From a bacterium (GTDB lineage: Bacteria; BMS3Abin14): DNA of 10,053 nt. Below are positions 1 to 6,706 of the stretch, in pieces. How positions within the stretch are numbered: position 1 is the first letter of the stretch; each line of letters starts with the position of its first letter. The notes under the pieces were generated by a model, which was given only the letters and a program-made list of their open reading frames with translations, ran no database searches and was not told the DNA's origin. The stretch covers positions 1,862,769 to 1,872,821 of the forward strand of contig CP070682.1 of the NCBI GenBank assembly GCA_020352595.1, read 5' to 3'. Made by a program: the position numbers and the translations under genes.

Positions 1-698
1 CGGAGCTGCACTGCCGTCAGGAGCAGGCTTTCGGTCTTCCCTTCCATGACGTCCACCAGGGTGAAATAGACGGAATCGGCGCCCTGACTGCGGGCGTACC
101 GGTACATGGAATACACCTTGCGATAGTTGACCGAACACACGACGTTGAGAAGGTTAAGGAAAGGCCTCCGCCCCCGGCCCTTCAAGCCGGCAAGGGTCCG
201 GGTGATCTCCCTGAAATCGGCTGCCCCCCGGCCGGGATGGGTGGCTACCCAGCTCCGTCCGTCCGAGGCCCAGAGGCTGACGGCGAGTTCGTCGACACCG
301 GCATCAACCACGTCCCCCAGACGGCGGGACGTGGGGTGAGGAAGACCGGTGGTGATGGCGCAGTACATCCCGTGGGACTTCACCCGCTCCACCACCCCGG
401 CGATGTCGGGATAGAGCATGGGGTCACCACCTCCGGAGAGTTGGATATTCCTCGTCCCCAAGGCCCCGAGGTCGTCGATCAGCCTGTCGAGGACCCCGCG
501 GTCGAGCTCCTGCCTGTGCCAGTCCGCCCCGGAGGCCAAGTCCCTGAGGAGTGGGGACCGCGTCCAGCAGGCGATGCACCTGTTGGTACACCTGTTCGTC
601 AGGTCAATAGCTACATGCTCTGGCCCCGCCAGGGCCTCGGTGCCACCCGAGATCCCCTCGATAACCATCTTTCTATCTTCCCACCGGGGACTTTGCAT
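1..698 (-). CDS. Radical SAM enzyme, N-terminal part (cut by left edge)
   Basis: Radical SAM enzymes use a [4Fe-4S] cluster to cleave S-adenosylmethionine and start radical chemistry in the cytoplasm. Translating the minus strand from the ATG at 698 gives 232 residues with no stop before the edge. The cluster motif CxxxCxxC is intact (C37, C41, C44, context TNRCTNRCIACW), followed by SGGGDP at about 88-93, the counterpart of the SAM-binding GGE motif. Further TIM-barrel strands follow (VSLWAS, then LLNVVCSVNY, then YFTLVDVMEGKT). The C-terminal part, where a SPASM or other auxiliary domain would lie, is missing, so the reaction cannot be assigned. Start choice: ATG at 698 has AAAGG six to seven bases upstream and follows an in-frame TGA. 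ATG at 668 (peptide MVIEGISGG) with upstream GGAAG is a close alternative. It is divergent from the ABC importer. The family call is firm, the substrate unknown. Confidence 0.88.
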   Translation of the reverse strand, partial: MQSPRWEDRKMVIEGISGGTEALAGPEHVAIDLTNRCTNRCIACWTRSPLLRDLASGADWHRQELDRGVLDRLIDDLGALGTRNIQLSGGGDPMLYPDIAGVVERVKSHGMYCAITTGLPHPTSRRLGDVVDAGVDELAVSLWASDGRSWVATHPGRGAADFREITRTLAGLKGRGRRPFLNLLNVVCSVNYRKVYSMYRYARSQGADSVYFTLVDVMEGKTESLLLTAVQL

Positions 699-755
699 CG
701 GGGACCTTTGTCAATTCGACCCTCCCGGCACAGCGGGGGGGTGGGAGAATGAATG

Positions 756-770
756 TCCTGTCTAACAGGA
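756..770. repeat. Short perfect inverted repeat TCCTGT-cta-ACAGGA
   Basis: Six-base arms with a three-base loop (756-761 and 765-770) lie about 60 bases upstream of the radical SAM start. There is no T-tract on either side, so it is not a standard intrinsic terminator. It would be a small hairpin in the leftward leader transcript or a weak operator, and chance is also possible. Confidence 0.3.
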
Positions 771-947
771 TTGCCGGAACCGTCTCCCTCGGGGGAGAAG
801 GACCTGACGCGGGGCCTTCCGAGGTCGCGGCGGAACCTAAGACGAGAGGATTCGGCATCCGACCGCGTCCCGGCGGCGACACCGGTGTGGGATCTTCCCG
901 CCCGCAGGGAAAGGCCCTGAGGAAAAGAGGCCCATTGAAATAAAATC

Positions 948-977
948 ATTATACATAATCACCCGCCCTACCGACAG
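948..977 (-). promoter_or_regulatory. Candidate sigma70-type promoter for the radical SAM gene
   Basis: On the minus strand a perfect TATAAT (948-953) lies 18 bases from CTGTCG (972-977), a weak match to TTGACA. The site lies in the only AT-rich stretch of the divergent region and points toward the radical SAM gene. The -10 match is good, the -35 match poor. Confidence 0.35.
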
Positions 978-1015
978 ACTGATATTTACCCATTGCTAAT
1001 GGAGGGGCTGCCGTG

Positions 1016-1045
1016 TTGATTTTGCCTGGTACGGGGGGGTAGAAT
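1016..1045 (+). promoter_or_regulatory. Candidate sigma70-type promoter for the ABC importer operon
   Basis: TTGATT (1016-1021, four of six matches to TTGACA) is separated by 18 bases from TAGAAT (1040-1045, five of six matches to TATAAT). It is the best plus-strand pair I found upstream of the binding-protein gene and would give a leader of about 135 bases. The spacer contains a run of seven G (1033-1039). Confidence 0.45.
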
Positions 1046-1128
1046 AACCGTGCCTCTGGATGGAGGGGGTTCCCTTTTCCCCGCCTCCTCCGCACTGTCG
1101 GGAAAGAGACCTCGCGCAGGACACAGGT

Positions 1129-1151
1129 CCCATCGATGGGTGCCCCATCGA
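1129..1151. repeat. Alternating CCCATCGA repeats, candidate operator or leader hairpin
   Basis: CCCATCGATGGG (1129-1140) is a perfect 12-base palindrome. Its right half, TCGATGGG (1133-1140), also pairs with CCCATCGA (1144-1151) across a three-base loop. The result is one inverted and two direct copies of CCCATCGA within 23 bases, ending 36 bases before the ATG of the binding-protein gene. As DNA it could be an operator. As RNA it could form two mutually exclusive hairpins near the ribosome site. No function is proven. Confidence 0.4.
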
Positions 1152-1176
1152 CCGCCTTCACGGACAGCGTTTCGCC

Positions 1177-1183
1177 AGGAGGA
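1177..1183 (+). promoter_or_regulatory. Ribosome binding site fixing the binding-protein start
   Basis: AGGAGGA at 1177-1183 lies four to five bases before the ATG at 1188. This near-perfect Shine-Dalgarno decides for the start at 1188 over the in-frame ATG at 1050, which would add 46 residues in front of the signal peptide. Confidence 0.85.
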
Positions 1184-1187
1184 GCTC

Positions 1188-2204
1188 ATGGAAAGGAAAT
1201 GTCGGACCTTCACCCTTTCGTTCATCGTTCTCGTCTCCGTCATGGCCCTTGTGGTCTATCCATCCGCTGGAGCCGGGGCAGCCGGCGACATATTCAAGGT
1301 CCGTATCGGCTGGCAGGTCCCCTGGGCCACCCAGGGTCAGCTGGTCCAGATATGGAAACATACGGACATATTGAAGAACAACGGCCTCGAGGCCGAGTTC
1401 GTCGGGCGGACCTACGGGCCGGTGCTCAACGAACTGGCCATGGCCGACGAGATCGACGTCGTCCTCACCGCCGATCAGCCGGCGGCGGCGTTATTTTCCA
1501 AGGATAAAGGGTGGATGGGCATCGGGCGGCTCATGTACAACCGGACCTCCACCTACGTGCCCCCGGGGTCGCCGGTCAGGACCCTGGCCGACCTGAAGGG
1601 GAAGACCATCGGGATCCCCATAGGCGCAGCGGCCGAGCGCATCACGGTGGAGGCCCTGGTCCGTGCCGGGCTGGATCCGGAGAAGGACATCAGGATCATC
1701 AACCTGGACATAAGGGAACAGGCCCCCCTCGTCCTCAAGGGAAGGGACGATGAGACCTGGGGCGACATAGACGCTCTTAGCGGCTTCGATCCCACGCCGG
1801 CCATTTTCGAGGCGAAGAAGCTGGTAAGGGTTCTTGACACGGGCAAGGTGTGCTCCCTGGTCCTCATGAACAGGGCCTTCATCGAGGCCAACCCGGGAGT
1901 GGCGGAAAGGATGATGCAGGCCCTTTTCGATGCCTACGACTACTACAGGCAGAACGTGGACCAGGCCAATGAGTGGTTCATGGACGAAGCCAGGCTGGTG
2001 GACGCCAGTGCGGAGGCCTGCAACGTGGCGGCCTCCATAGAACCCAACGTGTGGACGAAATCCAGGGACGGGATCAGGGTCACCTTCACGGAGGAGGACT
2101 TCGAGATCCTTCGCAAGGCTGCCGAGTTCATGGAGCCGAAGATCAAGAAGAAAGTGGACATGCGCACCTTCGTCACCAATCAGTACGCCAGTGGCGCAAG
2201 GTAG
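1188..2204 (+). CDS. ABC transporter substrate-binding protein, SsuA/TauA/NMT1-like
   Basis: This 338-residue periplasmic binding protein would capture a small substrate and deliver it to the permease encoded next. A Sec signal peptide spans about residues 1-32: basic MERKCR, then a hydrophobic core, then an AGAGAAG cleavage region. Cys5 lies before the hydrophobic core, so there is no lipobox. The mature part has the two-lobed pattern of the nitrate/sulfonate/thiamine-precursor family: a first strand (KVRIGWQVPW), the hinge-region TLADLKGKTIGIP, a helix after GAAAER, and GDIDALSGFDP, matching the usual GE(I/V)DA-x5-P region. Length is typical for the family. Substrates in it include sulfonates, taurine, nitrate and pyrimidine precursors, and none can be chosen from sequence alone. 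The gene heads the importer operon, with 18 bases to the permease's proposed start. Confidence 0.88.
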   Translation: MERKCRTFTLSFIVLVSVMALVVYPSAGAGAAGDIFKVRIGWQVPWATQGQLVQIWKHTDILKNNGLEAEFVGRTYGPVLNELAMADEIDVVLTADQPAAALFSKDKGWMGIGRLMYNRTSTYVPPGSPVRTLADLKGKTIGIPIGAAAERITVEALVRAGLDPEKDIRIINLDIREQAPLVLKGRDDETWGDIDALSGFDPTPAIFEAKKLVRVLDTGKVCSLVLMNRAFIEANPGVAERMMQALFDAYDYYRQNVDQANEWFMDEARLVDASAEACNVAASIEPNVWTKSRDGIRVTFTEEDFEILRKAAEFMEPKIKKKVDMRTFVTNQYASGAR

Positions 2205-2210
2205 ACCTGC

Positions 2211-2217
2211 AGGAGAG
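2211..2217 (+). promoter_or_regulatory. Ribosome binding site pointing to an ATA start
   Basis: AGGAGAG at 2211-2217 follows the stop of the binding-protein gene by six bases. Counting from AGGAG, the ideal spacing of about seven bases leads to an ATA codon at 2223 in the permease frame. No ATG, GTG or TTG lies in that frame between the previous stop and the GTG at 2301, which itself has no Shine-Dalgarno. Confidence 0.55.
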
Positions 2218-2222
2218 AGGCC

Positions 2223-2882
2223 ATAGAGACCATCACGCGACTCATCCATGAGTACGACGCAGCCTGGATAGCGCTCAACTGCTGGTACAGCCTCACCAGA
2301 GTGCTGGTGGGGGTGGCCTCCGCCGTGCTGCTGGGCATCGCCTTCGGCATGCTGCGCAGCGGCCTGCCTCAGGCACTCAAAGGCAACCGCCTGATCAAGT
2401 TCCTCTTCGAAGCCCCTAAGTTTCCACCACCCATCGCGTGGATCCCCTTCGTGATCCTCCTCATCGGAGTGGGGGAGTTCTCGGCCTACACCATCGTCTT
2501 CATCGGGGCCTTTTCACCGGTTTTCACCAGCGCCTACGAGGGAGCCGAATCGGTACCGGTGGCCATTCGACGCACCGCGAGGTCCATGGAGATCACGGGC
2601 CTGTCCTATCTCTGGAGGATCTCGCTGCCGGCATCCCTGCCTCAGATCTTCACGGGCGTAAGGGTGGGGCTCAGCATGGGTTGGATGTCGGTCATCGCGG
2701 CGGAGATGATCAGCGGCCAGTCCGGTCTCGGATACTCCATCCAGCTGAACCGCCTCAACATGCAGTACGGCATGATGACGGTGGACATGTTCCTCATCGG
2801 CCTCATCGGGTTCGCACTGTTCGAGTCGGCCGTTCTCCTCCAGAGGAAGCTCCTGCCCTGGAGGGAGGAAATACTGACGTGA
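2223..2882 (+). CDS. ABC transporter permease, SsuC/TauC-like, N-terminally short
   Basis: This inner-membrane subunit would form the channel of the importer. Homology-like sequence begins at the ATA codon at 2223 (peptide IETITRLIHEYDAAW, then SLTRVLVGVASAVLLGI), giving 219 residues. With standard codons the first start is GTG at 2301 (193 residues), but that would cut into a conserved helix. The cytoplasmic EAA-type loop that contacts the ATPase is at about residues 116-136 (TARSMEITG, then WRISLP), followed by the conserved IFTGVRVG and SGLGY segments. About five hydrophobic helices are visible. Members of this family are usually about 250 residues and begin with an extra membrane helix and a PSP-type loop, both absent here. 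The stop overlaps the ATPase start by four bases. The family is clear; the start is uncertain. Confidence 0.8.
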   Translation: METITRLIHEYDAAWIALNCWYSLTRVLVGVASAVLLGIAFGMLRSGLPQALKGNRLIKFLFEAPKFPPPIAWIPFVILLIGVGEFSAYTIVFIGAFSPVFTSAYEGAESVPVAIRRTARSMEITGLSYLWRISLPASLPQIFTGVRVGLSMGWMSVIAAEMISGQSGLGYSIQLNRLNMQYGMMTVDMFLIGLIGFALFESAVLLQRKLLPWREEILT

Positions 2883-3541
2883 TCCGCTTCCGGGACATCA
2901 GCCACGAGTATGACAGCGGGAAGGGCGGCAGGATCCTCGAGGGGATCTCCTTTTCCATAGAGCAGGGGGAGTGCGTGGGGCTCACGGGACCTTCAGGGTG
3001 CGGCAAGAGCACCCTGGCCCTCATCGGAGCCGGGCACCTGGCGCCCTCCTCCGGGGAGGTCACCGTCAACGGCGAGAGGACGACGGGAAGGCCGGGAAGG
3101 CACGTGTTCCTGATCCACCAGGAAAGCGACCTTTTCCCGTGGCTGCGCGTCGGCAGGCAGATCGCATTCGCCCTCAATGGGACGTGCCGCTACACCGTCG
3201 CCGAACTCGTCAGTCTCGTCAAGCTCACCGGCTTCGAAGGGTACTACCCGAACCAGCTCTCCGGGGGCATGCGCAAGAGGCTGGCTCTTGCCCGGGCGCT
3301 TGCCATCAACCCCAAACTCCTCATCCTCGACGAGTCCTTCGGATCCCTCGACCAGGAGCTGAAGGCATCCCTTTTCCGCGACCTGAAGGAGATCTGGGCC
3401 TTGACGGGTACCACGATCCTGCTCATCACCCACGACGCCGGCGACCTGGAGAACTTCGTCCAGAGGGAGATCCGCCTCACAAGCCAGAAACCCACCCGCA
3501 TCCAGGAGATCGTCACCCTGCCTATAGGGCAAACCCGCTGA
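2879..3541 (+). CDS. ABC transporter ATP-binding protein, SsuB/TauB-like
   Basis: This 220-residue cytoplasmic ATPase would power the importer. All expected motifs are present: Walker A GPSGCGKST (37-45), Q-loop Gln81 followed by the family-typical DLFPWL, signature LSGGM (127-131), Walker B LLILDES (147-153) with Asp151 and Glu152, D-loop SLD (156-158) and switch His185 (ITHD). The LFPW segment after the Q-loop is common in nitrate/sulfonate/taurine importers and supports the grouping. The start is GTG at 2879, whose GTGA overlaps the permease TGA, with AGGGAGG about ten bases upstream. This arrangement implies translational coupling. After the stop only 11 bases separate it from the convergent BASS gene. 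Confidence 0.92.
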   Translation: MIRFRDISHEYDSGKGGRILEGISFSIEQGECVGLTGPSGCGKSTLALIGAGHLAPSSGEVTVNGERTTGRPGRHVFLIHQESDLFPWLRVGRQIAFALNGTCRYTVAELVSLVKLTGFEGYYPNQLSGGMRKRLALARALAINPKLLILDESFGSLDQELKASLFRDLKEIWALTGTTILLITHDAGDLENFVQREIRLTSQKPTRIQEIVTLPIGQTR

Positions 3542-3552
3542 CGCCTTCCCAC

Positions 3553-4476
3553 TCAGGTCCTGTCCTTCCGGCTGGCGAAATACCCGCGGGCCAGGGGGAT
3601 GAAGTTGAAAAGGCACGCGTGGGCGATGAACGCCATGGCCGGCGGGAGGGCGGCCTTGGGATCGTAGAAGAGCAGGACAGCCGCAGCGATGGCGACGTTC
3701 TTCATGGACAGGGTGATGGCCAGGGCGTTGAGCCTTGACCTGTCGAAATAGGGGGCGAGGACGAACCGGGACAGGAAGAGGACCCCGAAATCCTGCACGA
3801 ACACCAGAAGCAGGATCTTGGCCAGGCTGACCACGGACGCGTAGTTGAGGTTGAGGCGGCTTGTGGCGTTACCGAAGAAGATGAAGATCAGGACGCTGAG
3901 CGAGAGCATGTTGAGGAGCCCCATGTGGGGAAGGAGCCTTCTCTTTACACCGGGCAGGAACCTCGCAGTCGCGTAACTGAGGAGCAAGGGAGCGCTGACC
4001 AGCAGGACCATGAACTTCACGAGTGAGAACATCTCGAAGGCGATGGAAGGGCCCGCCAGGAGTTTGAGTAGAAGGGGAACGGCCACGGGGCAGACCAGGG
4101 TCGAGAGCACCATGATGAGGAATGACAGTTCCTCGTCGCTGTCGTGGATGCGCGTGAAAAAGGGAGCCACGATGGCGGCAGGGGTCAGGGAAGCGAACAG
4201 GAGGCCGAAGAGATACTGCTTGTCCGAGATGAGCCACCGGGCCAGCACCCACTGCAGTGGGGGGAAGAACAGGTAGAGGGCCGATAGCCCCACCATCAGC
4301 TCCTTTACCCGGTTCCGGGAACTCCTGAGGCGGGACCACTCCACGCTCAGCCCGGCCCAGGTCATCATCAGGAAGAGGAAGAGGAAACCAAGGGGCATGA
4401 TGACCAGGGCCTGGTATGGAAAAACCACACCGAGGATCACGGCAGCGATGATGGGGATGCCGAAGACGCGCTCCAT
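3553..4476 (-). CDS. Bile acid:sodium symporter (BASS) family transporter
   Basis: This is an inner-membrane secondary carrier. BASS-fold proteins move organic anions such as bile acids, pyruvate or pantoate, usually with sodium; the related ACR3 branch exports arsenite. The 307-residue protein is almost entirely hydrophobic helices, about nine or ten, and has typical family length. Features include PLGFLFLFLMMTWAGLSVEW near the N-terminus, SLTPAAIVAPFF and STLVCPVAVPLLLKL in the middle, and a late ALAITLSMKNVAIAAAVLLF helix resembling the conserved crossover region. I see no ACR3-specific signature, so I leave the substrate open. Start choice: ATG at 4476 (MERVFGIP) with AAGGGAG about 11 bases upstream. 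ATG at 4536 (MCGRARTPG) with GAGGGG six bases upstream would add 20 non-hydrophobic residues. It is divergent from the phosphodiesterase gene. Confidence 0.78.
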   Translation of the reverse strand: MERVFGIPIIAAVILGVVFPYQALVIMPLGFLFLFLMMTWAGLSVEWSRLRSSRNRVKELMVGLSALYLFFPPLQWVLARWLISDKQYLFGLLFASLTPAAIVAPFFTRIHDSDEELSFLIMVLSTLVCPVAVPLLLKLLAGPSIAFEMFSLVKFMVLLVSAPLLLSYATARFLPGVKRRLLPHMGLLNMLSLSVLIFIFFGNATSRLNLNYASVVSLAKILLLVFVQDFGVLFLSRFVLAPYFDRSRLNALAITLSMKNVAIAAAVLLFYDPKAALPPAMAFIAHACLFNFIPLARGYFASRKDRT

Positions 4477-4528
4477 GGCCGGGCAAGCTCCCTTTCCCCC
4501 TCCCGGGGACCCTGGTGTCCGTGCCCTT

Positions 4529-4556
4529 CCGCACATCGGTTTCCCCTCGTGTGCGG
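4529..4556. repeat. Inverted repeat CCGCACA / TGTGCGG in a divergent promoter region
   Basis: Perfect seven-base arms (4529-4535 and 4550-4556) are separated by 14 bases in the 136-base gap between the BASS gene and the phosphodiesterase gene. The dyad spacing suits a dimeric regulator. If the BASS protein starts at 4536 instead, the hairpin in that mRNA would hold the Shine-Dalgarno in its loop and part of the ATG in its stem. No clear -10/-35 pair was found in this gap. Confidence 0.35.
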
Positions 4557-4612
4557 TGTCCACAGTATCTGATATCATGGGACCGGTGGCGGGGTGACGT
4601 TCCGGGGATTGT

Positions 4613-6706
4613 ATGAAAAAAACCGATGTCCGTAAAATCGTTTTGTTGCTGCTCCTGCTGGCGGCGGCCTACGTCCTTGCCCGTTCTGCCTGGTCTCCGG
4701 AGCGGTCAACCGCTCCTGGGGGACCTGCCGGTGTCCGTTCTGGGCATGTACGGCTCTACTGGTTCATCCCCGATGGTCTGCGGGCGGATCCCTCGGTTTT
4801 CAATCTCTACGAGTGGGCCCGTCAGGGCCTTCTGCCCAACATCCGGAAGATGATGGAATCTGGCAGTTACGGGTACTCCATGCCTGTTTTCCCAGGGCAC
4901 ACGCCGACCAACTTCGCCACGCTCCTCACGGGTTCCACACCGAGAGTCCACGGTGTCGCAGACGGGCCCATGCACATCGCGGGGTATCCCCTGAAGATGG
5001 TCTCCGAGGGCGGCTTCAGCTCCACGTCCAAGCTTGTCCCGCCCATCTGGTACACGCTGGAGCAGCAGGGATACCAGGTGGCCGTGGTCAGCGTCCCTGG
5101 CTCCACTCCTCCTGAACTGGATGCCGGGCTCACCATAAAAGGCCGCTGGGGGGGATGGGGCCCGGACTTCCCTGGCGTGAACTTCCACACCGGACAGGAC
5201 AGGAATCTGCGGGTCTATCAGGGACTGGGAAACCGCCTCTTTAACTTCGGTTCGGAACTGACCCGGTTCCTTGACACAGTGGACCCGTCAGGGTGGAAGC
5301 TGGATCTTCCTGCCAGCTTCAGCCCTCCCAGGGAAGCCAGGCTCGAGAACTGGGACCAGGTCCTTTACGCCTACATATATGATTCCGTCGACGACGGGCG
5401 GGAGCGCTACGACCGGGTCCTCTTCTCAAGGGACAAGGCGGAGGTTTCAGCCCACCTTGGCGAAGGACAGTGGAGCGACTGGCTGCCCGTAAGGCTGACA
5501 TGGGAGACCAAGAACGACTACAACATAAACACCCCCAAGAGGATGACCTGGGAGAGGGAGCTGTCCTCGGTCGCCCTTGACACCCAGGCGAGGATAAGGG
5601 TGATCAAACTCGGCCCGAGGGACTTTTTCCGTATCCGAATTCTGTACAACGGCCTGAACAGCTACGTTTCGAGGCCTTCCTATTACGCCGAGGATTTTAT
5701 CTCGGCTGCCGGTCCCATGGTGGACTTTGTAGACAACTACCCACCCCAGCTTATCTACTATGACGAGGACAAGGAGGTCTTTCTGGAGGAAATGAAGATG
5801 TCGCTGGACTGGCACAGGGACATTCTGGGCTACCTGTTCGACCAGTCCGGCAGCGATGTCGTCATCCACGACACCTACACACCCAACCAGATGCTGACGA
5901 GCCGGTGGTGGATGGGATACCTGGACCCCCGCAGCCGTCATTACCAGGAGGTTTCCGAGTCGATAAGGTCCGCCCTGTGGTCGGAAGTGCTGTCCATGTA
6001 CAAGGGCATAGACGACATTATCGGCGAGGCATTGAAGCGTGCCGGGGAGGACACCTACGTCGTGCTGAGCTCCGACCACGGCATCGTCCCCCTCGACCGT
6101 GAGGTGCGGCTTAACAACCTCTTCGCAAGGGAGGGGCTCCTGAACTTCACCTTCAACGGCGCCACCGGGGAATACGAGATCGACTGGGCCCGCACCAGGG
6201 CCGTCTTCCTGAAGATGGACGGCATCTACATCAACCCGGCGGGGTTGGACGGGAACTACCAGCGGGCCTCGGGCAAGGAGTACCTCGACCTTCGGGCCAG
6301 GATCATCCGGCTTCTGGAAGGGCTGCGGGACGACGACGGGCAGAGCCCCGTTTCGAGGATCGTGGCCTGGGAAGAGGCCGGTTCCCTGGGGCTGCCGGAG
6401 GACCGGGTGGGCGACCTCATCATCGCCAACAGGGCCGGCTACGGATGGATCGAGGACATCTCGCCCGACCTCGAGGTTTTCAAGGACTCGCTGAAGAGCG
6501 GGTACAAGCAGGCGGTGGTGCCCGAAACCGACGAGGGGATGCTGACCCCCTTTCTCATCGTAGGCCCGGGTATCAGGAAGGGCCACCGGATGGAGACCAT
6601 CGTTCGTCACATCGACCAGTATCCCACCATAATGACCCTGCTGAACGCCCGGATCCCGGATTTCGTGGAGGGAAGGCCCATCGGAGATATCTTCGAGGCT
6701 CGTTGA
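4613..6706 (+). CDS. Membrane-anchored alkaline-phosphatase-superfamily phosphodiesterase
   Basis: This 697-residue protein is of the type I phosphodiesterase/nucleotide pyrophosphatase kind. A basic N-terminus and a Leu/Ala-rich helix (about 9-23) form an uncleaved anchor or signal peptide, so the enzyme should act outside the cytoplasm. Active-site residues in family order: metal ligand Asp54 (FIPDG), predicted nucleophile Thr97 in HTPTNFATLLTG, with Asn100 three residues on as in nucleotide pyrophosphatases, Asp420, the Asp488-His489 pair (SSDHG), and His658 near the C-terminus. Residues about 150-390 form a long insertion with predicted beta-rich segments, including GQWSDWLPV. Asp420 is not followed by the usual His at +4 (Pro424). 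The natural substrate, a phosphodiester or phosphomonoester, is unknown; the downstream glycan genes suggest a lipid- or sugar-linked phosphate. The start ATG has GGGGA five bases upstream. Confidence 0.82.
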   Translation: MKKTDVRKIVLLLLLLAAAYVLARSAWSPERSTAPGGPAGVRSGHVRLYWFIPDGLRADPSVFNLYEWARQGLLPNIRKMMESGSYGYSMPVFPGHTPTNFATLLTGSTPRVHGVADGPMHIAGYPLKMVSEGGFSSTSKLVPPIWYTLEQQGYQVAVVSVPGSTPPELDAGLTIKGRWGGWGPDFPGVNFHTGQDRNLRVYQGLGNRLFNFGSELTRFLDTVDPSGWKLDLPASFSPPREARLENWDQVLYAYIYDSVDDGRERYDRVLFSRDKAEVSAHLGEGQWSDWLPVRLTWETKNDYNINTPKRMTWERELSSVALDTQARIRVIKLGPRDFFRIRILYNGLNSYVSRPSYYAEDFISAAGPMVDFVDNYPPQLIYYDEDKEVFLEEMKMSLDWHRDILGYLFDQSGSDVVIHDTYTPNQMLTSRWWMGYLDPRSRHYQEVSESIRSALWSEVLSMYKGIDDIIGEALKRAGEDTYVVLSSDHGIVPLDREVRLNNLFAREGLLNFTFNGATGEYEIDWARTRAVFLKMDGIYINPAGLDGNYQRASGKEYLDLRARIIRLLEGLRDDDGQSPVSRIVAWEEAGSLGLPEDRVGDLIIANRAGYGWIEDISPDLEVFKDSLKSGYKQAVVPETDEGMLTPFLIVGPGIRKGHRMETIVRHIDQYPTIMTLLNARIPDFVEGRPIGDIFEAR
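4699..4716 (+). repeat. Near-perfect palindrome early in the phosphodiesterase gene
   Basis: GGAGCGGT (4699-4706) and ACCGCTCC (4709-4716) are perfect reverse complements two bases apart. In mRNA this gives a seven-base, GC-rich stem with a UCAA loop at codons 29-35, just after the membrane-anchor helix. It may be an intragenic operator, a translation-slowing hairpin or chance. Confidence 0.4.

Larger units (their letters stand above)
699..1187. other. Divergent intergenic region without a convincing gene
   Basis: This 489-base gap separates the leftward radical SAM gene from the rightward ABC importer. It contains an AT-rich island at about 934-1000, with a TATAAT-type hexamer on the minus strand, and a promoter-like pair on the plus strand at 1016-1045. 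Close to the importer start it carries alternating CCCATCGA repeats (1129-1151). The only plus-strand ORF of any size here (749-943) starts without a good ribosome site and encodes a low-complexity G/P/R-rich peptide, so I do not call it a gene. No tRNA fold or recognisable riboswitch core was seen. The leftward transcript would have a leader of about 240 bases if the minus-strand promoter is real. Confidence 0.6.

Noticed and set aside
756..770. TCCTGT/ACAGGA hairpin as a terminator
   Set aside because: Only a six-base stem and no T-tract on either strand.
749..943. 64-codon plus-strand ORF in the divergent region
   Set aside because: The peptide is low-complexity (Gly/Pro/Arg-rich), there is no convincing Shine-Dalgarno and no family resemblance. 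Such frames are common in GC-rich DNA.
1050..1187. Upstream extension of the binding-protein gene to ATG 1050
   Set aside because: It would put 46 unrelated residues before a normal signal peptide. ATG 1188 has a near-perfect Shine-Dalgarno.
1491..2249. Minus-strand ORF of 252 codons
   Set aside because: It is antisense to the substrate-binding protein gene and rich in Gly/Val/His without motifs.
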